Below, piece by piece: positions 53,804 to 63,183 of a stretch of 64,000 bases of DNA. The notes beneath the pieces were generated by a model. It ran no database searches. It was not told the DNA's origin and saw nothing but the letters and a program-made list of their open reading frames with translations. Position 1 is the stretch's first letter. Each line of letters starts with the position of its first letter. The position numbers and the translations under genes are program-made. Location of the stretch: NCBI RefSeq assembly GCF_026421305.1, contig NZ_JAPJBQ010000001.1, positions 248,001 through 312,000 on the forward strand, written 5' to 3'. Source of the DNA: Dyella silvae. GTDB lineage: Bacteria; Pseudomonadota; Gammaproteobacteria; Xanthomonadales; Rhodanobacteraceae.

Positions 53804-54278
53804 TGCTTTTCTTAAGAGTCGATAACGAAACTATCGCGCCTTCGTAAGACGGAGTACTCGTTACGTTTTGTTATCGGCTCGAATGGCGCAGTCATCGCGC
53901 GTACGCGCAATGCGCCGAACGCACGCACATGTGCTCTTCGTGTTTGCATCGAAGTGGAACTCGAACCGAAGAACTTCGGTGAGTAGAAGATGCTGCCCAG
54001 ACGCGTCAGGCCGAGGAGCTGACCCGCCTGACGCGCCGGGCGGCAATCCGGGGCCCACTGCCAAGTGATCAACCCACGGAGCACAGATGATACTCCTGGC
54101 GGGGCAGTTTGGGGCCCGCAAACGCCAAATTTTTCTCGAAAAACTCTCGTTAAAATGAGAAAAATCAAATAGTTACAGTGTAATTGCGGACTGGGCCTCA
54201 CGAATGATCGCCAACAGGCGACCATTCGTTCCTCAGAGCTTGGTCAGGCGGATTTGGCTGTTTCGGCGAAATTGGCGC
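53804..54278. other. Gene-free stretch between HiPIP and the first APC permease
   Basis: No convincing gene. The minus-strand open frame at 53812-54225 lacks a ribosome binding site and any recognisable protein. One strong inverted repeat is present, CGCGTCAGG (54002-54010) with CCTGACGCG (54027-54035). The run AAAATGAGAAAAATCAAATAG near 54150 is AT-rich compared with the surroundings. Confidence 0.4.
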
Positions 54279-55751
54279 TTATTCGCCGACGATACCCGGT
54301 TCTTGGCCAGCTGCCGGGGCGTGGAGCCGGCTGTGGCGGATGCCGTAGCCGAAATAAATACCCAGACCGACCACTGTCCAGATGATCATCAACAGCCAGT
54401 TAAACCAGGACATGGCGCCCAGCAGGGCCAGGCAGCTGAGCACGCCGGCCGGGCAGATGAACCAAGCCCACGGCACGCGGAAACCACGATGCAATTGCGG
54501 CGCGGTGTAACGCAGGATCAGCACGCCAGCGCACACGGCCACAAAGGCGATCAGTGTGCCCATTGAGGTGAGATCGGCCAGCAGATCCAGCGGAAACACG
54601 GCGGCAAGAATGGCGATGCCGATACCGGTGATGACCGTGTTGATGTGCGGCGTGCGGTGCTTTGGGTGAATGCGATTGAATACCGGCGGCAGCAGACCGT
54701 CACGCGCCATGATCATGAAGATGCGTGGCTGCGCGATGATCATCACCAGAATCACCGATGACAGGCCAATCATCGCGCCGATTTCCACGATGAGGCGCAA
54801 CCAGCCGAGTTGCGGGTGGTTCTTGATGGCGGTGACGACCGGTTCGCTGGTGCCAAGCTCCGTGTAGGAGATGAGGCCGGTGAGCACCGCAGCCATCGCC
54901 AGGTACAACACGGTGCAGATGACCAGCGACACCAGCGTGCCAAACGGCAGATCGCGCTGCGGGTTTTTGCATTCCTGCGCCGCGGTAGATGTCGCCTCAA
55001 AACCGATATAGGCGAAGAAGACCATGGCCGCACCGCGCATGATGCCGGACCAGCCGTACTTGCCGGGGGCTTCATTGGCAGGAATGAACGGGTGCCAGTT
55101 GGCGGGGTCGATGTAGCGGTAGCCAGCAACCACCACAATGATGATCAGGCCGACCTTAAGTCCCACCATCAACACGTTGAGGCCGGCCGATTCACGAATG
55201 CCGACGTAGCAAAGCCAGGTGAGCGCCAGCACGATAGCCACGGCTGGCAGGTTCATCAGATGTCCGGTGGTCACCAGATGCCCGTCGGTGAACGCGAGCG
55301 GCGCTTCGGTCAGCGCCTTCGGAAGATGAATGCCCATGTGGTCGAGCAGACTGGTGAAATAGCCGGTCCAGCTCGCGGCCACCGCCGACGCAGAGATGCC
55401 GTATTCCAACACCATGTTCCAGCCGATAAACCAGGCCACCAGCTCGCCGAGTGTGGCGTAGGCGTAGGAATACGAGCTGCCTGAGATCGGAATCAGCGTG
55501 GCGAACTCGGCATAGCACAGAGCGGTGAAGCCGCTGCAGATCGCCGCAAGAATGAACGAGATCAGCACGGCGGGGCCAGCATGCTCCGCGGCTGCCTGGC
55601 CGGTGACCACGAAAATGCCCGTGCCGATGACGGCACCAATGCCCAACGCGGTGATGCCCCAGGGTCCCAGCGTGCGCCGCAAGGTGGGGCCATGCTTGGC
55701 GTCGTCAGCGTCGGAAAAGTCGGTTTTGCGGGCGAATAGCTGTTTGAGCAT
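54279..55751 (-). CDS. APC-family amino acid permease (copy 1)
   Basis: 490 residues from the ATG at 55749-55751, chosen by its match to the start of the neighbouring copy (MLKQLFARK versus MLKNLFATH). About 12 membrane helices. The unwound helix-1 motif GIGAVIGTGIFVVTGQAAAEHAG is that of cationic-type amino acid transporters (CAT/YfnA branch). It probably imports amino acids using the proton gradient. A hairpin at 55803-55828 separates it from the upstream paralogue. Confidence 0.92.
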   Translation of the reverse strand: MLKQLFARKTDFSDADDAKHGPTLRRTLGPWGITALGIGAVIGTGIFVVTGQAAAEHAGPAVLISFILAAICSGFTALCYAEFATLIPISGSSYSYAYATLGELVAWFIGWNMVLEYGISASAVAASWTGYFTSLLDHMGIHLPKALTEAPLAFTDGHLVTTGHLMNLPAVAIVLALTWLCYVGIRESAGLNVLMVGLKVGLIIIVVVAGYRYIDPANWHPFIPANEAPGKYGWSGIMRGAAMVFFAYIGFEATSTAAQECKNPQRDLPFGTLVSLVICTVLYLAMAAVLTGLISYTELGTSEPVVTAIKNHPQLGWLRLIVEIGAMIGLSSVILVMIIAQPRIFMIMARDGLLPPVFNRIHPKHRTPHINTVITGIGIAILAAVFPLDLLADLTSMGTLIAFVAVCAGVLILRYTAPQLHRGFRVPWAWFICPAGVLSCLALLGAMSWFNWLLMIIWTVVGLGIYFGYGIRHSRLHAPAAGQEPGIVGE

Positions 55752-55802
55752 GCGTTGGTCTGGAGAGGCGAGGGGCGTTGAATGCACCGTCGATAGAAAC
55801 GA

Positions 55803-55828
55803 CAGGGCCGGCGACATCGCCGGCCCTG
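55803..55828 (-). terminator. Hairpin between the two APC permease genes
   Basis: CAGGGCCGGCG-ACAT-CGCCGGCCCTG: perfect 11-bp stem, 10 bases after the stop of the upstream permease. There is no T-run; attenuator or rho-linked terminator. Confidence 0.6.
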
Positions 55829-55837
55829 GAACGCGGA

Positions 55838-57343
55838 TCAGGCATTCTGCTTGCGCAGTTTGCTATGAGCGTAGCCGTAGAAGAAGTAGATCAGCATACC
55901 GATGGTGGTCCAGCCGAGCATGAGCGGCCAGTTGGCACGGAACGATTGCCAGAACAGGTATAGGCAGATCAACGCGCCGAAGATGCTCACGAACCACACG
56001 CCTGGAGCACCACCAGGCACGCGGAACGAGCGCGGCAGCTCCGGGCGGGTGTAGCGCAGAATCAGCACGCCAATGCACACGGTGGTGAAGGCCAGCAGGG
56101 TGCCCATCGATACCAGCTCACCCAGAATGCTCACCGGGAACAGGCCCGCCAGGACCCCCGCGGTCACGCCTGCGATGATGGTGGCCACGTGCGGGGTGCG
56201 GTGCGAAGCATGCACGCGCCCCATCCGTGAAGGCAGCAAACCGTCGCGCGCCATGCTGAAGAAGATGCGCGAAGTGCCTAGCAGCATCACCAGAATTACC
56301 GACGAAAGTCCGGCCAGCGCGCCGAAAGACACAATGGCTTTCAGCCAGGTCAGTTGCGGATACAAGTTCAGCGCCGTGGCCACCGGTTCCGGCGTGCCCA
56401 GCAGGTGGTATGGCGCAATGCCGGTAAGCGTCAGCGCCATCGCGATGTACAGCACCGTGCAGATAAGCAGCGAGCCGAGGATGCCGATGGGCATGTCACG
56501 CTGCGGGTTCTTGGCCTCGCCTGCGGCGGTCGACACGGCGTCGAAGCCCACGTAGGCGAAGAACACCAGCACGGCAGCGCGGAAGATACCGCTATAGCCG
56601 AAGCGACCCGGAGCTTCCTGCGGCGGAATGAACGGGTGCCAGTTCGCCGGATTGATGTAACGGAACGCGAAGATCAGGAACAGCGTAATCACCGTCACCT
56701 TGATGGTCACGATCACCGAATTGACGAACGTGGACTGGGTGATGCCGCGGTAGCAGAGCAGGGTGAGTGCGGTCACGATCAACACGGCGGGCACATTGAC
56801 CAGTGCGCCGGTCTGCACGATCTGGTGCGTATCGGTGAATTTCAGCGGCGCGGTGGACAGATAGTCCGGCAGCCTCAGCGACATCCCGGTCCAGTGACCG
56901 AGAATAGAGAGGCATTCGTTGAAATAGCCCGACCAGCTGGCCGCCACGGTGGCCACGGCGAACAGGTACTCCAGAACGAGGTTCCAGCCGATGAACCAGG
57001 CCACGATCTCGCCCAGCGTGGCATACGAGTAGGCGTAGGCACTGCCGGAAACCGGAATCATCGCGGCGAATTCGGCGTAGCAAAGACCGGCGAAGGCGCA
57101 GGCGATGCCGGCGACAATGAAGCTGATGACCAGGGCAGGGCCGGCATGCTCGGCGGCGGCCTGACCGGTGATCACGAAGATGCCCGCGCCGATGACGGCG
57201 CCGATGCCCAACGTAATCAGGTGGCGAGCTGTGAGCACTCGCTTGAGGCTGGTTTCGCCTTGCAGGCTGTCATGGGGCAATTCGCCCGCGTCGACGTGTG
57301 GCGACGCCTGAATCGGATGCGTCGCGAACAGGTTTTTCAGCAT
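55838..57343 (-). CDS. APC-family amino acid permease (copy 2)
   Basis: 501 residues, about 12 membrane helices, with GIGAVIGAGIFVITGQAAAEHAG in helix 1. It closely resembles the downstream copy throughout (for example SGSAYAYSYATLGE, INPANWHPFIP and SRIFFSMARDGLLP against their counterparts), so the pair arose by tandem duplication. The N-terminus is longer. Substrate specificity probably differs between the copies; it cannot be read from the sequence. Confidence 0.92.
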   Translation of the reverse strand: MLKNLFATHPIQASPHVDAGELPHDSLQGETSLKRVLTARHLITLGIGAVIGAGIFVITGQAAAEHAGPALVISFIVAGIACAFAGLCYAEFAAMIPVSGSAYAYSYATLGEIVAWFIGWNLVLEYLFAVATVAASWSGYFNECLSILGHWTGMSLRLPDYLSTAPLKFTDTHQIVQTGALVNVPAVLIVTALTLLCYRGITQSTFVNSVIVTIKVTVITLFLIFAFRYINPANWHPFIPPQEAPGRFGYSGIFRAAVLVFFAYVGFDAVSTAAGEAKNPQRDMPIGILGSLLICTVLYIAMALTLTGIAPYHLLGTPEPVATALNLYPQLTWLKAIVSFGALAGLSSVILVMLLGTSRIFFSMARDGLLPSRMGRVHASHRTPHVATIIAGVTAGVLAGLFPVSILGELVSMGTLLAFTTVCIGVLILRYTRPELPRSFRVPGGAPGVWFVSIFGALICLYLFWQSFRANWPLMLGWTTIGMLIYFFYGYAHSKLRKQNA

Positions 57344-57547
57344 GTCTCTCCCCTACCGCCTGTCGTAGTTCTTTCGTTTTTAAAAGCGTAAGACCGTGAC
57401 TTTCGCCATGGTTGGTACGCCGCTATCCCGGCGACGACAGGCCACCATATCCCAGCGGGGCGCGCAGGCACAAGTTGCACTGCGGATAGCCCGGTAGCCT
57501 GTCATTTTTCGCTATTTGGCAGCCTGGACGGTGCATGGCGTCATTCG

Positions 57548-58507
57548 TCAGAGCGCCATATTCAGTGCCACCTGAGGTGCCCAGTAGGCCGGACTGTTGT
57601 GCCCGGCAATGCTGATTTGTGCACCAAAGATCAGGCCTACCGATGCGTTGAAGTTGTATTCCACCGCCGGGGCCACGCTGTAACTCCAGTGGGGGCCATT
57701 GCGTTGCGTCGCGTCGGTGCATCCTTGAGCGGGCAGACATTGCTGGCCATCGACTTTTGTTCCGTTCTGATGATCCCAGGTGAAGTCAGCGGCCAGTACC
57801 CAGTGCCGATCGAGACCGTATTCAACGGACGCTGTGGCGCCAAGCGATGTGCCCCGTTTGGCCGTACCCTGGAAGCCTACCGGCGTTCCATGAGTGCTTA
57901 CGTCGTTAATGCGCACCCGCGATGGTGATGGCCCCCAGGCCAACAGAGCGCGGATGCGCAAAGGATGGTTGTTGGGAAGCCAGAACAACTGCTGCGCAAA
58001 CACCGATAGCCGATTGGCCGATGAGCCTGTGCCGGTGCCGTTGAGTGGGTTGTCGCCAAGTTGGTGGTAGGCGCCAGTAGGGAACACGTGGGTGTAGCCC
58101 ACCGATACGGCGGGTCCCGTGCCATCCGGTTGGGGCGCGACAAGCATGTATTGCAGCGTCAGCGAGGTGTCAGTGAGCCGCATGCCATCGCTGTGGGATT
58201 TGCCTGAAGCGTTATATGCGTTGCCGACAACGAGCTGACCATTCAGCCTGTCGGTGATGCCGATCGTGAAGGGCGCCAGCAGCAACCACTGGTGTGATCC
58301 AGGATGATTCGAATGACGGTCGCCCCGGTCGTCGTAGAAAGCGTGCGACTCGGTATAAATGAGATAGGGCTCAAGGACGGCCACGCCTGCCGGAAGTGCG
58401 GACGCATTCGGTGTCACCAAGGGGCCGGTGAAATGGGCCTCGGGATGTGTGGCGGTGGCTGTCGTGGTCACGCAAAGCGTGAGTAGGATGGCGGAGGCCT
58501 TGCGCAT
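57548..58507 (-). CDS. Outer-membrane transporter-like beta-barrel protein
   Basis: 319 residues from the ATG at 58505-58507, giving a signal peptide (ASAILLTLCVTTTATA). The mature protein alternates short strands typical of the MetA-pathway phenol-degradation transporter-like family: YTESHAFYDDRGDR, VSVGYTHVFPTGAYH and a final VALNMAL strand. Such porin-like proteins are predicted in the outer membrane; the substrate is unknown. It is a single gene with a long upstream open frame that lacks a start site. Confidence 0.72.
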   Translation of the reverse strand: MRKASAILLTLCVTTTATATHPEAHFTGPLVTPNASALPAGVAVLEPYLIYTESHAFYDDRGDRHSNHPGSHQWLLLAPFTIGITDRLNGQLVVGNAYNASGKSHSDGMRLTDTSLTLQYMLVAPQPDGTGPAVSVGYTHVFPTGAYHQLGDNPLNGTGTGSSANRLSVFAQQLFWLPNNHPLRIRALLAWGPSPSRVRINDVSTHGTPVGFQGTAKRGTSLGATASVEYGLDRHWVLAADFTWDHQNGTKVDGQQCLPAQGCTDATQRNGPHWSYSVAPAVEYNFNASVGLIFGAQISIAGHNSPAYWAPQVALNMAL

Positions 58508-58668
58508 GTGCTGACTCGTTCCGGTGAGAGCGAAGCGATGGGAGCCCGTGCTTTTTGTGCGAACGGCATTTGATGCTAGGGGGCCGGAACGCTGCGCTTC
58601 TATCGGCGCAACCTGAAATAATGGGTAGGCCAATCGAGCGATTTGCGCACCGGTAACTCCTGACAAAG

Positions 58669-59217
58669 ATGTCCTCCATGACTCCTCTGCTTCGTCTGTT
58701 TCACGACTACGCTCAACAATGGCCTGATGAGGCCGATCCAGCTCACTTCGTCGATTTCCTGGCAGTGGGCACGCACGGTTTCGTTCGCGAAAACCTCGAA
58801 GGGCATTTCACGGGTTCGGCATGGTTGGTCAGTGCCGATGGCGAGCGTGTTCTGTTGACGCATCACCGGAAGCTGGGGCGCTGGCTGCAGCTGGGCGGAC
58901 ATGCCGACGGTGATCTCGATTTGTCGAGCGTCGCCCTGCGCGAGGCGGAGGAGGAGTCAGGCCTGGATGATCTGAACGTCGAGGCCGCGCCGTTTGATAT
59001 GGATCGCCATCGCATTCCGGCGCGCGGCGATGAGCCCGAGCATTGGCATTACGACGTGCGTTATGTCGTCAGGGCGGGCGCGAATGAGCAGTTTCAGATC
59101 AGCGAAGAATCCCATGCGCTGGCCTGGTGCTCCATTCGCGAGATCGCCGAGAACCCCTCCAGCGACGTGTCGCTGCGGCGCATGGCGCACAAATGGCTAA
59201 AGCGCCATCGGTCCTGA
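58669..59217 (+). CDS. Nudix hydrolase
   Basis: 182 residues; ATG at 58669 or 58678, no clear ribosome binding site for either. The Nudix box is GGHADGDLDLSSVALREAEEESGL-like (core REAEEESG near residue 90); the first conserved glutamate of the GX5E part is not obvious. The GGHADGD start of the box and the DMDRHRIPAR stretch fit the ADP-ribose/CoA-type branch seen in many gammaproteobacteria. It hydrolyses a nucleoside diphosphate derivative of unknown kind. Confidence 0.85.
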   Translation: MSSMTPLLRLFHDYAQQWPDEADPAHFVDFLAVGTHGFVRENLEGHFTGSAWLVSADGERVLLTHHRKLGRWLQLGGHADGDLDLSSVALREAEEESGLDDLNVEAAPFDMDRHRIPARGDEPEHWHYDVRYVVRAGANEQFQISEESHALAWCSIREIAENPSSDVSLRRMAHKWLKRHRS

Positions 59218-59245
59218 TGCCATCTTCGGATAGCCGGGAGCCAGA

Positions 59246-59770
59246 TTAATCGATGTACTTGGACGGCGCTGAGTTGAGGTAACCGCATTCCACGCAGGTG
59301 CGCGCGTCGATGGAGCGATAGAAACGCTCAAAGACCGGCGGGAAATCGTGTTCGATGCTGTCGAGGGTGAAGTACTCCTCATACAGCTTGTGGTTGCAGC
59401 GTTCGCAGTACCACATCAGGCCATCTTTCTCGCCGGCGAGGCGGCGGCGTTCGATGACCAGCCCGATGGAGTCAGGCATGCGTTGTGGCGAGTGCGGTAC
59501 GCAGGGCGGCAGGTAGAACAGTTCGCCGGCACGTATCGGGATGTCACGGGCCACGCCATCGTCCTGCACCTTCAGCACCATCTCGCCTTCGAGCTGATAG
59601 AAGAACTCGGGGCCTTCATCGTAGTGATAGTCGGTGCGGGCATTGGGGCCGCCCACGATCATGACAATGAAATCGCCATCCACAATGCACTTGTTGCCGA
59701 CCGGTGGTTTGAGCAGATGACGGTGCTCGTCGATCCAGCGCTTCATGTCGATGGGAGGCGTCAGAGCCAT
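59246..59770 (-). CDS. nbaC: 3-hydroxyanthranilate 3,4-dioxygenase
   Basis: 174 residues, cupin fold. Fe ligands are in [17 protein letters not shown] and CVPHSPQRM. The bacterial rubredoxin-like second site has two Cys pairs, WYCERCNHK and TCVECGYL. It opens 3-hydroxyanthranilate to the precursor of quinolinate, a step of kynurenine breakdown or NAD synthesis. Other kynurenine genes are not in the window. Confidence 0.95.
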   Translation of the reverse strand: MALTPPIDMKRWIDEHRHLLKPPVGNKCIVDGDFIVMIVGGPNARTDYHYDEGPEFFYQLEGEMVLKVQDDGVARDIPIRAGELFYLPPCVPHSPQRMPDSIGLVIERRRLAGEKDGLMWYCERCNHKLYEEYFTLDSIEHDFPPVFERFYRSIDARTCVECGYLNSAPSKYID

Positions 59771-59834
59771 GGTTCATTCCGTAGGAAGGTGGGTACCGGG
59801 TACGACAATGGGACCAAAGTGTAGGGAGGGGGGC

Positions 59835-60905
59835 CTAGTCGATCCAGCGCCCTTCGTTAACCACCACGGTCAGTCGCGCCAATTCACCGGACAGATCCAG
59901 GTTTTCCCTGGCAATCCACGCCTCATCGTAATACGTATCGCTATAGCGGTCCCCGCCGTCGCAGATCAGAGTGACCACCGGGCCGCGTTCGCCGCTGGCA
60001 TTGAGTTCGGCCATCAGTTGCAGCGCACCCACCAGGTTGGTGCCGGTGGAGCCGCCGCAGCGGCGTCCCAGCAGGGTTTCCAGCAGGCGCAAGGCAGCAA
60101 TCGAGGCGGCGTCAGGCACCCGCATCATGCGGTCGATGACGCCGGGCATGAAGGAAGGCTCCACTCGTGGCCGGCCGATGCCTTCAATACGTGAGCCGCG
60201 CGAGAGCTGCAGGCTCGCATCCCTGCTGCGGTAGTAGTCGTAGAACACGGAGTGTTCGGGATCGACCACCGCCAGCCTGACCAGGCCGTGCTCGCCGCAG
60301 CGGTAGCGAATGTAGCGGCCGATGGTGGCCGAGGTGCCGCCGGTGCCCGCGGGTACCACGATCCAGCGCGGATCAGGGTCGGGCTCGCGCTGCATCTGGC
60401 GAAAAATCGATTCGGCGATGTTGTTGTTGCCGCGCCAGTCGGTGGCGCGCTCGGCGTAGGTGAACTGGTCCATGTAGTGACCGTTGAGCTCACCGGCTAG
60501 CCGCTGCGCCGCGCCGTACACATCCGTGTCGTCGATGAAGTGGCAATGCCCGCCGAAAAATTCGATCTGGGCCACCTTGTCGCGAGACGTGCTGCGAGGC
60601 ATGACGGCAAAAAAGGGCAGGCCGAGCAGACGCGCGAAATACGCTTCGGATATGGCCGTGCTGCCGCTGGAGGCTTCAACCACGGGCCGGCCTTCCTCCA
60701 GCCAACCGTTGCAGATGGCATACAGAAACAGCGAGCGCGCCAGCCGATGCTTGAGGCTGCCTGTGGGGTGGACGGATTCGTCCTTGAGGTAGAGCGGAAT
60801 GCCGGGGAAGGCGGGGAGATCGAGGCGGATCAGATGCGTGTCGGCCGAGCGATGGGCTTCGGCTTCGAGCGTTTGGATCGCGCGGCGGGTCCAGGCGGCA
60901 TGCAT
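59835..60905 (-). CDS. PLP-dependent cysteine-synthase-family protein (Cds1-like)
   Basis: 356 residues of the cysteine synthase/beta-CBS fold; the PLP lysine is K52 in TGSLKHRLA, the phosphate loop TGGTSATIG and the later [12 protein letters not shown]. The chain lacks the CBS or ACT extension. It resembles Cds1-type L-cysteine desulfhydrases, which release sulfide from cysteine, more than CysK, but the activity cannot be settled here. It lies downstream of parE, separated by a REPIN-like pair. Confidence 0.82.
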   Translation of the reverse strand: MHAAWTRRAIQTLEAEAHRSADTHLIRLDLPAFPGIPLYLKDESVHPTGSLKHRLARSLFLYAICNGWLEEGRPVVEASSGSTAISEAYFARLLGLPFFAVMPRSTSRDKVAQIEFFGGHCHFIDDTDVYGAAQRLAGELNGHYMDQFTYAERATDWRGNNNIAESIFRQMQREPDPDPRWIVVPAGTGGTSATIGRYIRYRCGEHGLVRLAVVDPEHSVFYDYYRSRDASLQLSRGSRIEGIGRPRVEPSFMPGVIDRMMRVPDAASIAALRLLETLLGRRCGGSTGTNLVGALQLMAELNASGERGPVVTLICDGGDRYSDTYYDEAWIARENLDLSGELARLTVVVNEGRWID

Positions 60906-60960
60906 CGCGAAAGATTAGCAATCGCGGGTGAAGGTGCCGTTGATGTGGATCAGTGCGCAG

Positions 60961-61136
60961 CTTTGCTCCCTCTCCCCTTTGGGGAGAGGGTTGGGGTGAG
61001 GGGTGGGTGCTCGCGAAAGGCTCTACTGACGAAGCCGCTTTATGCGTGCATGGACGTCAAAAGCGATGACATGGGAAACCGGGGCAAGATTGGCCCCTCA
61101 CCCCAGCCCTCTCCCCGGAGGGGAGAGGGAGCAAAG
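60961..61136. repeat. REPIN-like inverted pair of 43-bp elements
   Basis: The left element (60961-61003) and the reverse complement of the right one (61094-61136) match in 40 of 43 positions. Each contains the palindrome CTCTCCCC-NN-GGGGAGAG. They enclose a 90-base spacer and end two bases before the parE stop. The element type (CCCTCTCCCC...GGTGAGGGG) is common between genes in this order. Confidence 0.75.
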
Positions 61137-61138
61137 GC

Positions 61139-63028
61139 TCAGACTTCGAGGGTGGCCAGGTCGCCCTTTTCTTCCAGCCATGCCTTGCGGTCACTTGCGC
61201 GCTTCTTGGCCAGCAGCATGTCCATGAGCTTGGTGGTGCCGTCGTCGCTCTCGACAGTGAGCTGCACCAGTCGGCGGGTGTCGGGGTGGATGGTCGATTC
61301 GCGCAATTGCCCCGGGTTCATTTCGCCCAGACCCTTGAAGCGGGTGGTGCTGACCTGACCCTTCATCTTTTCGCGCTGCACGCGCTCGAGCATCGCGTTC
61401 TTTTCGTTTTCGTCCAGGCAGTAGAACACCTGCTTGCCCACGTCCACGCGGAACAGCGGCGGCATGGCCACAAACACGTGACCCTCGCGTACCAGCGCGG
61501 GGAAGTGCTTGAGGAACAGCGCGCTCAGCAACGTCGCGATATGCAGGCCATCGGAGTCAGCATCCGCAAGGATGATCACTTTGCCGTAACGCAGGCCCGA
61601 AAGATCGTCCTTGCCCGGGTCGCAGCCGATGGCGACGGCAAGGTTGTGCACTTCTTCCGACGCGAGCACCGAGCCGGACTCGACTTCCCAGGTGTTGAGA
61701 ATCTTGCCGCGCAACGGAAGGATCGCCTGGAACTCCTTGTCACGTGCCTGCTTGGCACTGCCACCTGCCGAGTCACCTTCCACCAGAAACAACTCAGTGC
61801 GGGTCAGGTCGGTGGCGGTGCAGTCGGCCAGTTTGCCGGGCAGGGCAGGGCCTTGCGTGATCTTCTTGCGTACCACCTGCTTCGCAGCCTTCATGCGTGC
61901 GCTGGCGCGCTCGATGGCGAGCTGCGCGATACGTTCGCCCAGATCGACGTGCTGGTTGAGCCACAGGCTGAAGGCATCATGGATCACACCTTCGACCATG
62001 CCCGCGGCGTTGCGCGAAGACAGGCGCTCCTTGGTCTGGCCGGCGAACTGCGGATCCTGCAGCTTGGTGGAGAGCACGAAGGCAAGGCGCTCCCACACGT
62101 CTTCTGGCGCCAGCTTCACGCCGCGCGGCAGCAGGTTGCGGAAATCGCAGAATTCGCGGATCGCATTGGTGAGGCCCGAACGCAGGCCGTTCACGTGCGT
62201 GCCACCCTGCGCGGTGGGAATGAGGTTGACGTAACTTTCCTGCACCAGCTCGCCTTCGGGTACCCAGGCGAGCGCTACGTCGAGACCGTCGGCCTCGCGC
62301 TGCACGTGGTGCACGAACAGCTCGGCCGGGATGGCTTCGGCGCCGGACAGCTCGTCGCGCAGGTAATCGCGCAGGCCGTCTTCGTAGTACCACTCGTTGA
62401 CGTCGCCGGTGGCTTCGTCGACCAGCTTGACGTTGAGACCGGCGCAAAGCACGGCCTTGGCGCGCAGCAGGTGGCGCAGCTTGCCGAGCGAGATCTTCGG
62501 CGAATCGAAGTACTTCGGATCGGCCCAGAAGCGCACGGTGGTGCCGGTCTTCTTTTTGGGTACGGTGCCGATCACTTCGAGTTCGCTGGCGCGGTCGCCA
62601 TTCTCGAAGGCCATGCGGTATTCGTTGCCGTCACGGCGGATGGTGACTTCCACGCGGTTGGACAGCGCGTTCACCACCGACACACCCACGCCGTGCAGAC
62701 CGCCGGAGAAGTTGTAGTTCTTGCCGGAGAATTTGCCACCCGCATGCAAGCGCGTGAGGATCAGCTCGACACCCGGCACGCCTTCTTCCGGATGGATGTC
62801 CACCGGCATGCCGCGGCCGTCGTCAGTCACTTCGACCGAGCCGTCGGTGTGCACGATGACTTCCAAGGTCTTGGCGTGACCGGAGATGGCCTCGTCCACC
62901 GAGTTGTCGATCACTTCCTGCGCCAGATGGTTCGGGCGGGAGGTGTCCGTGTACATGCCGGGGCGGCGCTTGACCGGATCAAGGCCAGAAAGGACTTCAA
63001 TGTCGGCGGCGTTGTAGCGACTGCTCAT
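61139..63028 (-). CDS. parE: DNA topoisomerase IV subunit B
   Basis: 629 residues. GHKL ATPase (EVIDNSVDEAISGHA, then VTDDGRGMPVDIH and the lid SGGLHGVGVSVVNALS), transducer domain, and TOPRIM with EGDSAGGSAKQARD and IILADADSDGLH. Length and the C-terminal ending match ParE rather than GyrB (~800 residues). With ParC it unlinks daughter chromosomes. Start MSSRYNAADIEVL is family-typical. A palindromic pair lies after its stop. Confidence 0.96.
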   Translation of the reverse strand: MSSRYNAADIEVLSGLDPVKRRPGMYTDTSRPNHLAQEVIDNSVDEAISGHAKTLEVIVHTDGSVEVTDDGRGMPVDIHPEEGVPGVELILTRLHAGGKFSGKNYNFSGGLHGVGVSVVNALSNRVEVTIRRDGNEYRMAFENGDRASELEVIGTVPKKKTGTTVRFWADPKYFDSPKISLGKLRHLLRAKAVLCAGLNVKLVDEATGDVNEWYYEDGLRDYLRDELSGAEAIPAELFVHHVQREADGLDVALAWVPEGELVQESYVNLIPTAQGGTHVNGLRSGLTNAIREFCDFRNLLPRGVKLAPEDVWERLAFVLSTKLQDPQFAGQTKERLSSRNAAGMVEGVIHDAFSLWLNQHVDLGERIAQLAIERASARMKAAKQVVRKKITQGPALPGKLADCTATDLTRTELFLVEGDSAGGSAKQARDKEFQAILPLRGKILNTWEVESGSVLASEEVHNLAVAIGCDPGKDDLSGLRYGKVIILADADSDGLHIATLLSALFLKHFPALVREGHVFVAMPPLFRVDVGKQVFYCLDENEKNAMLERVQREKMKGQVSTTRFKGLGEMNPGQLRESTIHPDTRRLVQLTVESDDGTTKLMDMLLAKKRASDRKAWLEEKGDLATLEV

Positions 63029-63107
63029 GTGAGGGCGTTCAGCGTGGTTAAGCGGGGGAGGATGGGGGGACCGGGCGGGGCGGTCAAGCGTTTCCGGAAA
63101 CCCTTGC

Positions 63108-63168
63108 AGGAGCGCACTTGTGCGCGACCCGGAGCACCTGGCCGCCGATCGCGCACAAGTGCGCTCCT
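63108..63168. repeat. Inverted pair of REP-like sequences
   Basis: AGGAGCGCACTTGTGCGCGA (63108-63127) pairs perfectly, over 20 bases, with TCGCGCACAAGTGCGCTCCT (63149-63168); 21-base spacer. It sits between the aminopeptidase stop and parE start and is of the same GGAGCGCAC type as the palindrome after purF. Confidence 0.8.
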
Positions 63169-63183
63169 ATAAACAATAAAGCG

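Noticed and set aside
53812-54225. Minus-strand open frame between HiPIP and permease genes
   Set aside because: No ribosome binding site, no family likeness, and unusual composition; treated as non-coding.
61286-63172. 628-codon plus-strand open frame opposite parE
   Set aside because: It mirrors parE codons in GC-rich DNA, has His/Val-rich composition and no domain; parE is unmistakable on the other strand.
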